A DNA stretch of 64,000 nt from Gordonia sp. 'Campus' (lineage in GTDB: Bacteria; Actinomycetota; Actinomycetes; Mycobacteriales; Mycobacteriaceae): NCBI RefSeq assembly GCF_022206305.1, contig NZ_JAKOIW010000012.1, positions 62,001-126,000 of the forward strand, read 5' to 3'. Position 1 is the stretch's first letter; each line of letters starts with the position of its first letter. This document shows, piece after piece, positions 26,044 through 34,762 of this stretch. The translations under genes were made by a program, and so were the position numbers. The notes beneath the pieces are model-generated. The model was not told the origin of the DNA. It searched no databases and worked only from the letters and a program-made list of their open reading frames with translations.

Positions 26044-26715
26044 TCAGATGCGGCCGAACTCCGTCATCGCGTCGGCGAGGGTCATACCGTTGCGGATCGC
26101 CGCACGGACGTCGATTTCCTTGTCCGTCATGGTCTCGGCGGCCTCGAGCACGACGTCGACGAGCGCGGCGGGGATGACGATGACACCGTCGTCGTCGCCG
26201 AGGATGAAGTCCCCGGGTTCGATGACGACCGGTTGCCCGGACGCGCCCGGCAGGGTGACGGACTGCTGCCACGCGCTGACGCGCCAGCGGCCGCTGGTCT
26301 GGACCGACGTCGGGTAGCGCGAAAATGTCGTGAAGCCGATCTCGTGCAGCCATTTCCGGTCGCGGACACCGCCGTCGAGCACTGCGCCGGGGGAACCCCG
26401 CTGCATCATCCCGATCGCGACGAGTTCACCGAAGTAGCAGACACCACGTCCGTTCCCCTCCCACACCGAGACCTCGTCCGGGCCGATCTCGTTGCACGCC
26501 TGCGCTTTCAGCGGGTCCCGACCCGGCTCGTCGCTCATCGCGCCCGAGATGGTGAACGCCCACCCGGCCAGGCGTTCGCGCCCCGCCACGCAGGTGAAGT
26601 CGGTCCCGAGCGCCTGATCACGGTGGCCGAGGTCGTCGAGGACATCGGCGACATTGGCGACGTCGACGGCGAGGAACCGGGAACGGATGAGTGCGCGGTC
26701 GGTGGTTGTACGCAT
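26044..26715 (-). CDS. RraA-like aldolase/decarboxylase (HMG/CHA aldolase superfamily)
   Basis: 223 residues starting at ATG 26715, which overlaps the TctA stop (ATGA). VLDGGVRDRKW and GDFILGDDDGVIVIPAALV are the substrate-arginine and metal-site motifs of the RraA-like fold. In this family they belong to 4-hydroxy-4-methyl-2-oxoglutarate / 4-carboxy-4-hydroxy-2-oxoadipate aldolases and oxaloacetate decarboxylases, not to the RNase E regulator. The fifth and last gene of the tricarboxylate-transporter operon, it probably cleaves a tricarboxylate-derived or branched keto acid to pyruvate. Start chosen over the longer open frame because of the overlap. Confidence 0.88.
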   Translation of the reverse strand: MRTTTDRALIRSRFLAVDVANVADVLDDLGHRDQALGTDFTCVAGRERLAGWAFTISGAMSDEPGRDPLKAQACNEIGPDEVSVWEGNGRGVCYFGELVAIGMMQRGSPGAVLDGGVRDRKWLHEIGFTTFSRYPTSVQTSGRWRVSAWQQSVTLPGASGQPVVIEPGDFILGDDDGVIVIPAALVDVVLEAAETMTDKEIDVRAAIRNGMTLADAMTEFGRI

Positions 26716-28220
26716 CACGTGTCCTGACGCGTCCGCATCCGCAGGCGGCGGAACGCGGTGAACAGGACGACAACAGCGAGGACGCCGTAGAGGGCCCAGG
26801 TGATCGCGCTGCCCACCAACACGCTCGGATCGCCGCCGCTCGACATCATCGCGTTGCGCAGGCTGGTCTCGGCGAGGGGGCCGAGCACGACGCCGATCAT
26901 GACCGGCGCGAGCGGGAAACCGTAACGGCGCAGCAGATATCCGACGAAGGCGATCGCGATGACCAGGATGAGGTCGGTGATCGCGGCCGAGGTTGCGTAG
27001 ACGCCCAGGACGCAGAACACCGCGATGCCCGCGTAGAGGTAGTGCCTGGGGATCAGCAGCAGCTTTGCCCAGATGGCGGCGAACGGCATGTTGAGGATCA
27101 GCAGCATGACCAGGCCGATGAACAGGCTGGCGATGAGGGTCCACACGAGGTCCGCGTTGCGTTCGAAGAGCAGTGGTCCGGGCTGCAGGCCGTACTGCTG
27201 GAACGCTGCCAGCATGATGGCCGCGGTGGCGGACGTGGGCAGGCCCATGGCGAGCAGGGCTCCCATCGCGGTGCCCGACGTCGCGTTGCCCGCCGCCTCC
27301 GGTCCGGCGACGCCGCGGATGGCGCCCTGTCCGAACTGGGGGTCGGGTCGCTTGCGGTCGAGACGCCGCTCGGTTCCGTAGGCGAGGAACGTGGGAACCT
27401 CCGCGCCACCGACCGGGATGACGCCGAACGGAACACCGAAACCGGTGCCGCGCAACCACGCCGGGAGCGCCTCGCGGAACTCGGCGCGCTTGAGGAAGGG
27501 CCGGCCGATGACGGTGTCCGCGTCCGGGGCACGCGTGCGATGGATGCGAGAGGCGACATAGATGACCTCGCCCAGGGCCAGGGTGCCGACGGTGATCACG
27601 ATGATGCTGATGCCGTCGAACAACTCGGGAGCGCCCATGGTGAAACGCTGGGTGCCGGAGATCCCGTCGATCCCGACGACCGCGAGGATCAGACCGATGA
27701 GCAACCCGGTCAGGCCCTTGATGACGGAGTCGGAGACCACCGAGGCGATCGCGATGAACGCGAAGACGGCCAGTGCGAAGTACTCTGCGGGACCGAACTG
27801 GATGGCGAGGTCGGCCAGCTTGGGGGCAAAGAACACGACGATCGTCGTTGCGATCATCCCGCCGATGAAAGCGCCGATGGCGGCGGTGGCGAGCGCCTGT
27901 GCGGCCCTCCCGCGCTTGGCCATCCGGTGTCCTTCGAACGATGTCGCGATGGCGGTGGACCCGCCGGGGGTGTTCATCAGGATGCCCATGGTCGAGTCAC
28001 CGAACAGACCGCCGAAGTACACACCGGCGAACATGATGAACGCGGCGGTGGGGTCGAGGGTGAAGGTCACCGGGAGCAGCAGCGCGACGGCCATCGCCGA
28101 ACCGAGACCCGGGAGCACCCCCACCGCGGTACCGAGCAGCGCGCCGATGAAGACCCAGAGCAGGTTCATCGGCGTGAGCGCCTGGGAGAAGCCCTCCAGC
28201 AGAAGCGAGACGTTGTCCAT
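26715..28220 (-). CDS. tctA: Tripartite tricarboxylate transporter large membrane subunit
   Basis: 501 residues with about 11-12 membrane segments. The two TctA signature repeats are seen: GVLPGLGSAMAVALLLPVT with FGDSTMGILMNTPGG, and VPFGVIPVGGAEVPTFLAYG with GNATSGTAMGALLAMGLPTS. The family takes up citrate and other di/tricarboxylates with TctB and a periplasmic-type TctC. Starts at ATG 28220, overlapping the TctB stop; the open frame upstream is shadow. Confidence 0.95.
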   Translation of the reverse strand: MDNVSLLLEGFSQALTPMNLLWVFIGALLGTAVGVLPGLGSAMAVALLLPVTFTLDPTAAFIMFAGVYFGGLFGDSTMGILMNTPGGSTAIATSFEGHRMAKRGRAAQALATAAIGAFIGGMIATTIVVFFAPKLADLAIQFGPAEYFALAVFAFIAIASVVSDSVIKGLTGLLIGLILAVVGIDGISGTQRFTMGAPELFDGISIIVITVGTLALGEVIYVASRIHRTRAPDADTVIGRPFLKRAEFREALPAWLRGTGFGVPFGVIPVGGAEVPTFLAYGTERRLDRKRPDPQFGQGAIRGVAGPEAAGNATSGTAMGALLAMGLPTSATAAIMLAAFQQYGLQPGPLLFERNADLVWTLIASLFIGLVMLLILNMPFAAIWAKLLLIPRHYLYAGIAVFCVLGVYATSAAITDLILVIAIAFVGYLLRRYGFPLAPVMIGVVLGPLAETSLRNAMMSSGGDPSVLVGSAITWALYGVLAVVVLFTAFRRLRMRTRQDT

Positions 28221-28783
28221 CAGAACAGCCCTCCCAGGATGCCGGCGGGCAGATTCAGACCGAGGCCCGCGGAGAAGAACGCCTGCACGGCACAGGAGAC
28301 GACGAGGGACACCCCGATGTCGAGAATCGGGCGGGTGGAACCCATGGCGTGGGCGACCATCCAGAACAGCAGTGCGGCGGACAGGATCCAACCCAGAGGG
28401 ATCAGCAGCACGGTGAAGGCGATGAGTCCGGCCAGGACGAGACCCATTGCACGCCAATCGCTCTGCGTGCGCCACTGTCCGGCCGCGGGTGGCACGATGT
28501 CGGGATCGGGCTCGTCGGGGTTCCGGAGCGTCTGCACGGTCAGGAGACCGGCGACGAGGTAGGCGCAGATCGTCAGGATGATCGGGAAGAACGCCGGTCC
28601 GGGAGTGGCCGCGCTTCCCGGGATCTCCATGCCGATGATTCCGACGGTCAGGTAGATGGCGAGCGCGAGCATCAGGCCCGCGACGACCAGACCGCTCCGT
28701 CCGGTGAGGGGTCGGCGGGCGCGCACCGGTCCGTCGTCGAACGACGTGTCGGCGGGCTGGGCCGCCGCGTTGTCAGTCGTCAT
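28220..28783 (-). CDS. tctB: Tripartite tricarboxylate transporter small membrane subunit
   Basis: 187 residues with four hydrophobic segments (LVVAGLMLALAIYLTVGIIG, FFPIILTICAYLVAGLLTV, two near the C-terminus), the TctB layout, and a hydrophilic N-terminus of about 30 residues. It overlaps the universal stress protein gene by 11 bases and TctA by 4. Confidence 0.9.
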   Translation of the reverse strand: MTTDNAAAQPADTSFDDGPVRARRPLTGRSGLVVAGLMLALAIYLTVGIIGMEIPGSAATPGPAFFPIILTICAYLVAGLLTVQTLRNPDEPDPDIVPPAAGQWRTQSDWRAMGLVLAGLIAFTVLLIPLGWILSAALLFWMVAHAMGSTRPILDIGVSLVVSCAVQAFFSAGLGLNLPAGILGGLF

Positions 28784-29171
28784 GATGGGCTGCCTTCACT
28801 GCGAGTACCGGGACCTCGGCGTCGATGAGGATGCGCTGCGCGTTCGAGCCGAGCAGGAGCTTCCCGACCCGCGACCGTCGGCGCAGGCCGACGACGATGA
28901 GATCGGCGGACAATTCTTCGGAGACGTCGATGAGTTCGGCGGCCGGATCGGAGTCCTCCCGGCGATGGCCGACCCAGCGAATCGCGATGTCGTCGAGGAT
29001 GTTTCCGTCACGAGCGAAGTCCGGCTCGGGGATGCCGCCGTCGTCGTCGACGGCGGGGGTGTCCATGTCGAAGATGATCAGTTGCGAGTTCTCGCTGCGC
29101 GCAACGCGCCGGCCGTGATCGAGCGCCGCGCGGCCTTCGGGCGTGTGGGCGAAGGCGACAAGAATGGTCAT
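28773..29171 (-). CDS. Universal stress protein (UspA domain)
   Basis: 132 residues: MTILVAFAHTPEGRAALDHG at the start, LIVVGLRRRSRVGKLLLGSN for the nucleotide loop, and the terminal strand AEVPVLAVKA. The loop reads GLRRRSRVG, close to the ATP-binding G-2x-G-9x-G(S/T) form with the first glycine in place. It is inserted between tctC and tctB in the transporter operon and overlaps tctB, so it is expressed with the transporter. Some TTT and TRAP loci carry such a Usp; its task is unknown. Confidence 0.9.
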   Translation of the reverse strand: MTILVAFAHTPEGRAALDHGRRVARSENSQLIIFDMDTPAVDDDGGIPEPDFARDGNILDDIAIRWVGHRREDSDPAAELIDVSEELSADLIVVGLRRRSRVGKLLLGSNAQRILIDAEVPVLAVKAAHHDD

Positions 29172-29230
29172 GGTGTCTCCGTGATGTCGGGTGAGGCAGG
29201 GGTTGTGCGGTGGAGGTCCGGAGTCGTCGG

Positions 29231-30277
29231 TCAGTACCCGAGATCGGCCCAGATGCCGCGGACGAACTCCGATTGCTGGTCGATGACCTCGGTGAATCCG
29301 CTCCCCGGGGTGAACGTGTCGGACCAGTTGTTGCGCTGCAGCGCATCTCGCCACTCGGGCGACTCGACGACCTCGGTGACGATCGCCTCGAGTTCGGTGC
29401 GCTGGTCATCGGTGATGCCCGGCGGCGCAACCACTCCGCGCCAGTTGGTGAGGGCGACGTCGTAGCCCAGTTCGGACAGGGTCGGCAGGTCGATGGCCGG
29501 GACCGGGGCGGGAGCCGAGATCGCCAGCGCGCGGAGGTTTCCGGCGGTGATCTGGTCGACGAAGTCCTCGTAACCGCTGACCGAGGCCTTGATCGTCCCG
29601 GACATGAGCGACGTCGCCAGCTCGCCGCCACCGGAGTACGCGATGTAATTGACCGCAGCGGGGTCCATACCGTTCTCGCGGGCCATCTGGCTGATGATCA
29701 TCTGATCGACGCTGCCCAGCGATCCGCCACCGAACGTGAATCCCTTCGGGTCCTTCTTCCACGCGGCCATCAGCTCGTCGACGCTGGTGATCGGCGAATC
29801 CGCCGGTACGACGACCACGTCGTAGTCATCGGCGAGGCGCGCGATCGGGGTGACGTCCCCGAGATCCACATCGGACCCGTTGATGTTGATCGCCCCCAGC
29901 ATCGTGATGCCCATGACCATGATCGTGGTGGCGTCCCCGGTCATCCCGGCGAACTGGCTGAGCCCGATGGTGCCGCCGGCGCCGGGGATGTTGACGACCT
30001 GCGAGTTGTTGACGATGTTCTGGGCTCGCATCGCCTGCTGCATCTCGCGCGCCGCGCCGTCCCACCCTCCGCCGGCGGCGGCGGGTGCGATCAGGGTCAG
30101 CTGAGAACGTGCGTCGGCCCCACCCTCACTCCCGGCCGCGTCGATGACCCCGACGGCGACGATCGCGGCGGCGACCAGGGCACCGAGTGCCTTGACGACG
30201 GTGGGTAGACGCCTCGGAGTGGACGGTGCCGGCGGTGTCTCGGCCGGTTCGTCGGCACGGGGAGGTGGTGAGGTCAT
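29231..30277 (-). CDS. tctC: Tripartite tricarboxylate transporter substrate-binding protein
   Basis: 348 residues from ATG 30277 (AACGAGGA ahead). A Pro-rich cytoplasmic tail precedes one hydrophobic segment (LPTVVKALGALVAAAIVAVGV), and no lipobox cysteine is visible, so it is probably a signal-anchored or cleaved extracytoplasmic protein. The binding domain has LIAPAAAGGGWDGAARE, VVNIPGAGGTIGLSQFAG, FGGGSLGSVDQMI and RGVVAPPGITDDQR, characteristic of Bug/TctC. First gene of the operon; a GntR-type operator lies 195 bases upstream. Confidence 0.93.
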   Translation of the reverse strand: MTSPPPRADEPAETPPAPSTPRRLPTVVKALGALVAAAIVAVGVIDAAGSEGGADARSQLTLIAPAAAGGGWDGAAREMQQAMRAQNIVNNSQVVNIPGAGGTIGLSQFAGMTGDATTIMVMGITMLGAININGSDVDLGDVTPIARLADDYDVVVVPADSPITSVDELMAAWKKDPKGFTFGGGSLGSVDQMIISQMARENGMDPAAVNYIAYSGGGELATSLMSGTIKASVSGYEDFVDQITAGNLRALAISAPAPVPAIDLPTLSELGYDVALTNWRGVVAPPGITDDQRTELEAIVTEVVESPEWRDALQRNNWSDTFTPGSGFTEVIDQQSEFVRGIWADLGY

Positions 30278-30471
30278 GCGTTCCTCGTTTCCATTCGGGG
30301 TCGCTCGCCGAGGCCGAGTGCTACCAACATCGTCTTCTCGCTTCTGGATCGGATGTGAGGACAACCACGTCGGTGGTCACATCAGGAGTGTTCGTGTAAC
30401 CGGCATCACGGTCACGCTTAGGCGCATAAGTATCGTTTTGCGCTTTTCGCGCGGTGAGCCGAGTGCGTGTT

Positions 30472-30487
30472 ATAGATTATAACCTAT
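30472..30487. promoter_or_regulatory. GntR operator upstream of tctC
   Basis: ATAGATTATAACCTAT differs at one base from the perfect palindrome found at 31294-31309. On the minus strand it contains TATAAT. It lies between the 3' end of the GntR gene and tctC. Confidence 0.7.
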
Positions 30488-30531
30488 GACCGTGACGCGG
30501 GCCACATCGCACAAAATGCTGATGTGGGCTG

Positions 30532-31212
30532 TCAGGCGGTTGCGGAATCCTCGCCGAGCGCATCGATCGCGCGACGCCCCAGGCTGTTCCCGATGTGCTC
30601 GCGCATGACCGCGTTCGCTCGGTCGGCGTCGCCGTCGGCGACAGCCTCCATGATCGCCCGGTGCTCGGCGGTGACCCGCGACCGGTCGTCGGGGGAGTCG
30701 CCGCGGTGGGAGAGGCCGATTACCCGATAGCGGTCCGCTTTGTCCCAGAGCCGTTCGAGGATGTCGATCAGGACGGGATTGCCCGACGCGCGGTACACCG
30801 TGCGGTGGAATTCCCGGTGTCGGACAAGGGCATCGAGATCGGATGCGCTGGCGATGGGCGACAGGCGATCGAAGGCGGCGCTGATGGCCGCGATGTGGGA
30901 CGCAGTCCGCGTCTGCGCGGCGAGCGCCGCCGCGAGCGGATCGAGATTCTCACGCACCTGGTAGAGGTGACGTGCCTCGTCGGCCGACACGGGGGTCACC
31001 CGAGCATCCCGGTGGGCCTCGAGTTCGACCATGCCCTCGGCGGACAGCCGGCGGATGGCCTCACGGAGAGGCGTGGTGCTGACGCCGATCTCGGCCGCGA
31101 GTTTGGCCTGGGGGATCACTGCACCGGCCGGGAGAACGCCGGTGAGAATCCGTCGCTGGAGTTCGGCGTATGCGTAGTCGTTCTTGGTGAACATCCCGCC
31201 GGGTGTCGTCAT
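30532..31212 (-). CDS. GntR/FadR-type (FCD) regulator of the tricarboxylate locus
   Basis: 226 residues. The N-terminal winged HTH includes YAYAELQRRILTGVLPAG, GVSTTPLREAIRRLSAEGMV and ARVTPVS. The C-terminal FCD ligand domain has HREFHRTVYRASGNPVLIDI and ends EHRAIMEAVADGDADRANAV with the metal-ligand type Asp/His pattern. It lies between the transporter operon and a divergent aconitase, and near-identical palindromes sit in both control regions. It is therefore probably an autoregulated repressor answering to the transported acid or a product. Confidence 0.92.
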   Translation of the reverse strand: MTTPGGMFTKNDYAYAELQRRILTGVLPAGAVIPQAKLAAEIGVSTTPLREAIRRLSAEGMVELEAHRDARVTPVSADEARHLYQVRENLDPLAAALAAQTRTASHIAAISAAFDRLSPIASASDLDALVRHREFHRTVYRASGNPVLIDILERLWDKADRYRVIGLSHRGDSPDDRSRVTAEHRAIMEAVADGDADRANAVMREHIGNSLGRRAIDALGEDSATA

Positions 31213-31293
31213 GGCGGGCCTCCGGGCGGTGGTCGTGGGCGTCGGGGTCCGGCGCTCCCGGACGCGGAGATACTAACACCGGTGGTGCAAGTT

Positions 31294-31309
31294 ATAGGTT
31301 ATAACCTAT
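31294..31309. promoter_or_regulatory. GntR operator between gntR and aconitase
   Basis: ATAGGTTATAACCTAT is a perfect 16-base palindrome. It ends nine bases before the aconitase ATG and 82 bases before the GntR start, so a bound regulator could block both directions. Confidence 0.78.
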
Positions 31310-31318
31310 GGTGGGCGA

Positions 31319-33913
31319 ATGAGCAGAGCAGAGCAATGCGGTTCCGAGCTGCCGGTGGTCGACGTCGAGCGGCGAGTCGGTGCCGATGTGTACCGGCGGT
31401 GGCCCACGGTGATCCGCCTGCTCGCCGAGAACGTGACTCGCACTGCCGACCCCGACACGCGCGATCGAGCCCTGCGTGACATGGCGCGGTGGCTTGCGAC
31501 CGGCAGCAGCGACGCCGAGATCCCGTATGTACCGGGTCGGTTGCTGATGCACGACACCACCAGCACGCCCGCCCTCGTCGACATCGCCGCGATGCGGGAC
31601 GCGGTCGCCGCCCGCGGTGGGGATCCGACGGCGTTGAGTCCGCGCCTGCCGGTGGAGGTCTCGGTGGACCATTCGCTTGCGGTCGAGTCCTTCGGGCGCC
31701 GCGATGCCGCCGCCGTCAACCTGGCCCACGACATGCGCCGCAACGCGGAACGGTATCGCTTTCTGTCCTGGGCGTCGAAGACCATGGACACCGTCCACAT
31801 CAACCCGCCGGGCACCGGGATCATGCACACGATCAATCTCGAGCAGCTGGCCACCGTGGTGACGGTGGAAACGGTCGACGGCGTCGATCACGCGGTCCCC
31901 GACATGATGCTCGGCACCGACAGTCATACGCCCATGATCAACGGTCTGGGCGTACTGGGTTGGGGCATCGGAGGTTTGGAGGCCGAGACGGTCATGTTCG
32001 GAATGCCGACCACCTTGCGGATCCCCGAGGTGGTCGGTGTGCGCCTGACCGGTGCGTTGTCCGCGGGCGTGCTCGCCACGGATCTCGCGCTGGTGGTCAC
32101 CCACCGTCTGCGCGACATCGGGGTCACGGGTGAATTCGTCGAGTTCTTCGGGCCGGGCGTATCGGCGCTGACGGTGGGCGAGCGGGCGGTGATCGCCAAC
32201 ATGGCGCCGGAATACGGTGCCACCACCGGGTTCTTCCCCGTCGACACACGGACCCTCGATTATCTGGCCGCCACCGGGCGTTCGGTCGAACACTGCGACC
32301 TCGTCGAGTCGGTCACACGACGCCTCGGACTCTGGTTCGACCCCGACGCCGTACCGCGTTTCACCCGCACGGTCGACATCGACCTGGACGCCGTGGTCCC
32401 CTCGGTGGCCGGCCCGCGCCGTCCGCAGGATCTCGTGCCGCTCACCGATCTGCCGGCGACCTTCCGTGCCGAGGCACCTCCTCCGTGTGATGACGACTTC
32501 GACATGCCCGCCTTCCCCGTCGCCATCGCGTCGATCACGAGCTGTACCAACACCTCCGACCCGCGCCTCCTCATCGCCGCGGGTCTGGTGGCCCGCCGTG
32601 CACGGGAGCGAGGGATGCGGGTGCCGCCGTATGTGAAGACCTCCCTCGCGCCGGGTTCGCCCTCGGCTGCCGGCGTGCTCGAGCGAGCCGGTCTCGTCGA
32701 CGACCTGTCCGCTGTCGGATTCGACATCGTCGGCTTCGGTTGTGCGACGTGTATCGGCAATTCGGGTGGACTACCTCGTGAGATCGCCGAGGTGGCCGCT
32801 GACGGAACACGCAAACCGGTTGCCGCGCTCAGCGGCAACCGCAACTTCCCCGGCCGCGTCCACCCGGACCTCGAACTGGGGCTGCTGATGTCACCGCCGA
32901 TGGTGATCATCTTCGCGCTCGCCGGTGATGCGGCCATCGACCCCACCGCCGAACCGATCGGCGTCGACGCCGACGGACGGGCCGTGATGCTCGCCGATCT
33001 GTGGCCGAGCCCTCAGGAGATCGACGCCCTCACGGATTCGTCGCGGCGGCCGCGCGATGTCGTCGGCGACTTCGTCTCGGCGTCGCGCAATCCCGCGTGG
33101 GACGCACTCGATGTACCGGATGAACCGCTCTTTCCCTGGGACCCGTCGTCGACGGCGCTGCGGCGTCCCCCGTTCGCCGATGACGATTTCGCGCGCAGCA
33201 TGCTGGGCGACTACGACGCCCACCCGCTGCTCGTCCTTGCCGACGACATCACCACCGACCACATCTCGCCGGCCGGGGCGATCCACGTCGAGAGTCCGAC
33301 CGGGCGATACCTCGTGGAGCGGGGCGCGGCCCCGGGCGATCTCAACGTCTACGCGTCCCGACGCGGCAACTGGGAAGCCATGCTGCGGGGCGGTTTTCAG
33401 AACAAGACTGTCCGCAACGCGCTCGTCCCGGATGCGGGTCCTGCCCACACCGTGCATGCACCCACCGGCGAGGTCATGTCCCTTCCGGAGGCCGCCGACC
33501 GGTACGCGCAGGACGGCGACGCGGTGGTGATCGTGGCCGGTGAACGGTACGGCATGGGCAGCTCGCGCGACTGGGCGGCGAAGCTGGTGCGTCTACTCGG
33601 AGTGCGGGCCGTGCTGGCGCGCAGTTTCGAACGCATCCACCGGTCCAACCTGATCGGCGTCGGCGTCCTGCCGTTGCTCATCCCCGCTGACGTCGACGGC
33701 GGCCTGCAGGACCTGCGGCCGGGAGATCGGCTGCACATCGTCGGCACCGCCGATGCCGTCGACCGCGGGACGGTGCCGGTTGTGGTTCGGCGGGTCGACG
33801 GGACCGATCTCCGCTTCGACGCACAGGTCGCCGCGGAGACCGACCTGGACCGCCGCCTGCTCCGACGCGGCGGGGTCATCCCCAGCATTCTGGACGAGCA
33901 ACTCGGCAGGTGA
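31319..33913 (+). CDS. Aconitate hydratase, AcnA type
   Basis: 864 residues, somewhat shorter than the usual ~900-940 of actinobacterial AcnA. 4Fe-4S ligands are C409 in TSCTNTSD and the C475/C478 pair in GCATCIGNSG; DHISPAGAIHVES and GERYGMGSSRDWAAK mark the swivel domain with substrate arginine and serine. It interconverts citrate, aconitate and isocitrate, or possibly related tricarboxylates. ATG 31319 lies nine bases after the GntR operator and has only a weak purine stretch. Linkage to TctCBA and GntR suggests an inducible second aconitase for imported tricarboxylates, not the housekeeping one (inference). Confidence 0.9.
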   Translation: MSRAEQCGSELPVVDVERRVGADVYRRWPTVIRLLAENVTRTADPDTRDRALRDMARWLATGSSDAEIPYVPGRLLMHDTTSTPALVDIAAMRDAVAARGGDPTALSPRLPVEVSVDHSLAVESFGRRDAAAVNLAHDMRRNAERYRFLSWASKTMDTVHINPPGTGIMHTINLEQLATVVTVETVDGVDHAVPDMMLGTDSHTPMINGLGVLGWGIGGLEAETVMFGMPTTLRIPEVVGVRLTGALSAGVLATDLALVVTHRLRDIGVTGEFVEFFGPGVSALTVGERAVIANMAPEYGATTGFFPVDTRTLDYLAATGRSVEHCDLVESVTRRLGLWFDPDAVPRFTRTVDIDLDAVVPSVAGPRRPQDLVPLTDLPATFRAEAPPPCDDDFDMPAFPVAIASITSCTNTSDPRLLIAAGLVARRARERGMRVPPYVKTSLAPGSPSAAGVLERAGLVDDLSAVGFDIVGFGCATCIGNSGGLPREIAEVAADGTRKPVAALSGNRNFPGRVHPDLELGLLMSPPMVIIFALAGDAAIDPTAEPIGVDADGRAVMLADLWPSPQEIDALTDSSRRPRDVVGDFVSASRNPAWDALDVPDEPLFPWDPSSTALRRPPFADDDFARSMLGDYDAHPLLVLADDITTDHISPAGAIHVESPTGRYLVERGAAPGDLNVYASRRGNWEAMLRGGFQNKTVRNALVPDAGPAHTVHAPTGEVMSLPEAADRYAQDGDAVVIVAGERYGMGSSRDWAAKLVRLLGVRAVLARSFERIHRSNLIGVGVLPLLIPADVDGGLQDLRPGDRLHIVGTADAVDRGTVPVVVRRVDGTDLRFDAQVAAETDLDRRLLRRGGVIPSILDEQLGR

Positions 33914-34007
33914 CCTCGTCGGGCCTCGACGGCGGCGGAATGCAGCTGCCAGCGAACTCACAGTGATCCGTCAACCGCCTCATAAGCTGGGCGTTCACTC
34001 TCGGAAC

Positions 34008-34301
34008 ATGAGAAGGAACAAGCACGTCACCTCAGTCCCACTGGTCGTCCTCGAGAACCCCGCTGCGATCGACCACGCCTACGACCTGTTCCGTCACGAC
34101 ATCCCGTTGGCCGTCGTCAGCAGCCAGTACTCCGCGGTCCTTCCGTTCATGCTCGGCAACAACGGACACACCGCGGCCTTGGTCGCCGACGTCGACGATC
34201 CCGGCCAGCTCGCCGAGGCGATCGTGATCATCGAACGCCGTTTCGGCAGGGTCGATTCGGTCATCCGCTACGCAGCGGACCTCCCTGCGGTGGCGGTCTA
34301 G
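34008..34301 (+). CDS. Small protein resembling the central part of an SDR fold
   Basis: 97 residues from ATG 34008. The stretch LVADVDDPGQLAEAI followed by ERRFGRVDSVIRYAADLP follows the short-chain dehydrogenase pattern (an Asp-Val strand, then FGRxDxxxxNA). The TGxxxGxG nucleotide loop and the YxxxK catalytic pair are missing. It may be a relic or a non-catalytic small protein. Convergent with HxlR, overlapping by 4 bases. Confidence 0.5.
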   Translation: MRRNKHVTSVPLVVLENPAAIDHAYDLFRHDIPLAVVSSQYSAVLPFMLGNNGHTAALVADVDDPGQLAEAIVIIERRFGRVDSVIRYAADLPAVAV

Positions 34302-34681
34302 GGCTGGTCGTCTTCGGCGGAATCGAAGGCTTCCCGGGCACGTTCGATGTGGGGCATGTGTGCCGTCGCCCATTCGAGGATCACATCGATCGGCGGACGC
34401 AGTGTCTTGCCCAGCGGGGTGATTCGGTACTCGATCGCGACCGGACGCGAGCTCAGCAGTACCCGTTCGACGATGCCGTTCCGCTCGAGCTTCCGCAGGG
34501 TCGCGGTCAGCGATTTCTGCGTGACCGTCGGTATCGCGCGCCGTAAACCGTTGAAGCGGCTCGGTTGTTCACAGAGCTCGTTCAACACCGCCAACGACCA
34601 CTTGTCGAGCACCTGATCCAGCAGCTCGCGATGCGGTGCGCTGATCGCGAGTTCGGCGGCCCGCCCACCGGTATCGGTCAT
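34298..34681 (-). CDS. HxlR-family transcriptional regulator
   Basis: 127 residues from ATG 34681 with AAGGAG upstream. The winged helix reads LDKWSLAVLNELCEQPSRFNG, IPTVTQKSLTATLRKLERNG and a wing SRPVAIEYRITPLGKTL. Divergent from ridA, with a perfect inverted repeat between them. The N-terminal Cys seen in redox-sensing HxlR/HypR relatives is absent; the only cysteine is in NELCEQP. Confidence 0.9.
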   Translation of the reverse strand: MTDTGGRAAELAISAPHRELLDQVLDKWSLAVLNELCEQPSRFNGLRRAIPTVTQKSLTATLRKLERNGIVERVLLSSRPVAIEYRITPLGKTLRPPIDVILEWATAHMPHIERAREAFDSAEDDQP

Positions 34682-34715
34682 GAAACCACGTCTCCTTGAA
34701 GTGTCCTTCGACAAC

Positions 34716-34736
34716 CAGGTATCAACGATATACCTG
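34716..34736. promoter_or_regulatory. HxlR operator
   Basis: CAGGTAT (34716-34722), a 7-base spacer and ATACCTG (34730-34736) form a perfect inverted repeat in the 81-base gap between divergent hxlR and ridA. Confidence 0.7.
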
Positions 34737-34762
34737 ATCGAATTCACTCGGAGGAGAACACG

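Noticed and set aside
26691-28562. Plus-strand open frame of 623 codons opposite TctA
   Set aside because: Same artefact; the minus strand has the conserved TctA motifs and coupled starts.
34008-34301. Functional short-chain dehydrogenase
   Set aside because: Glycine-rich cofactor loop and YxxxK are missing, so catalysis is not supported.
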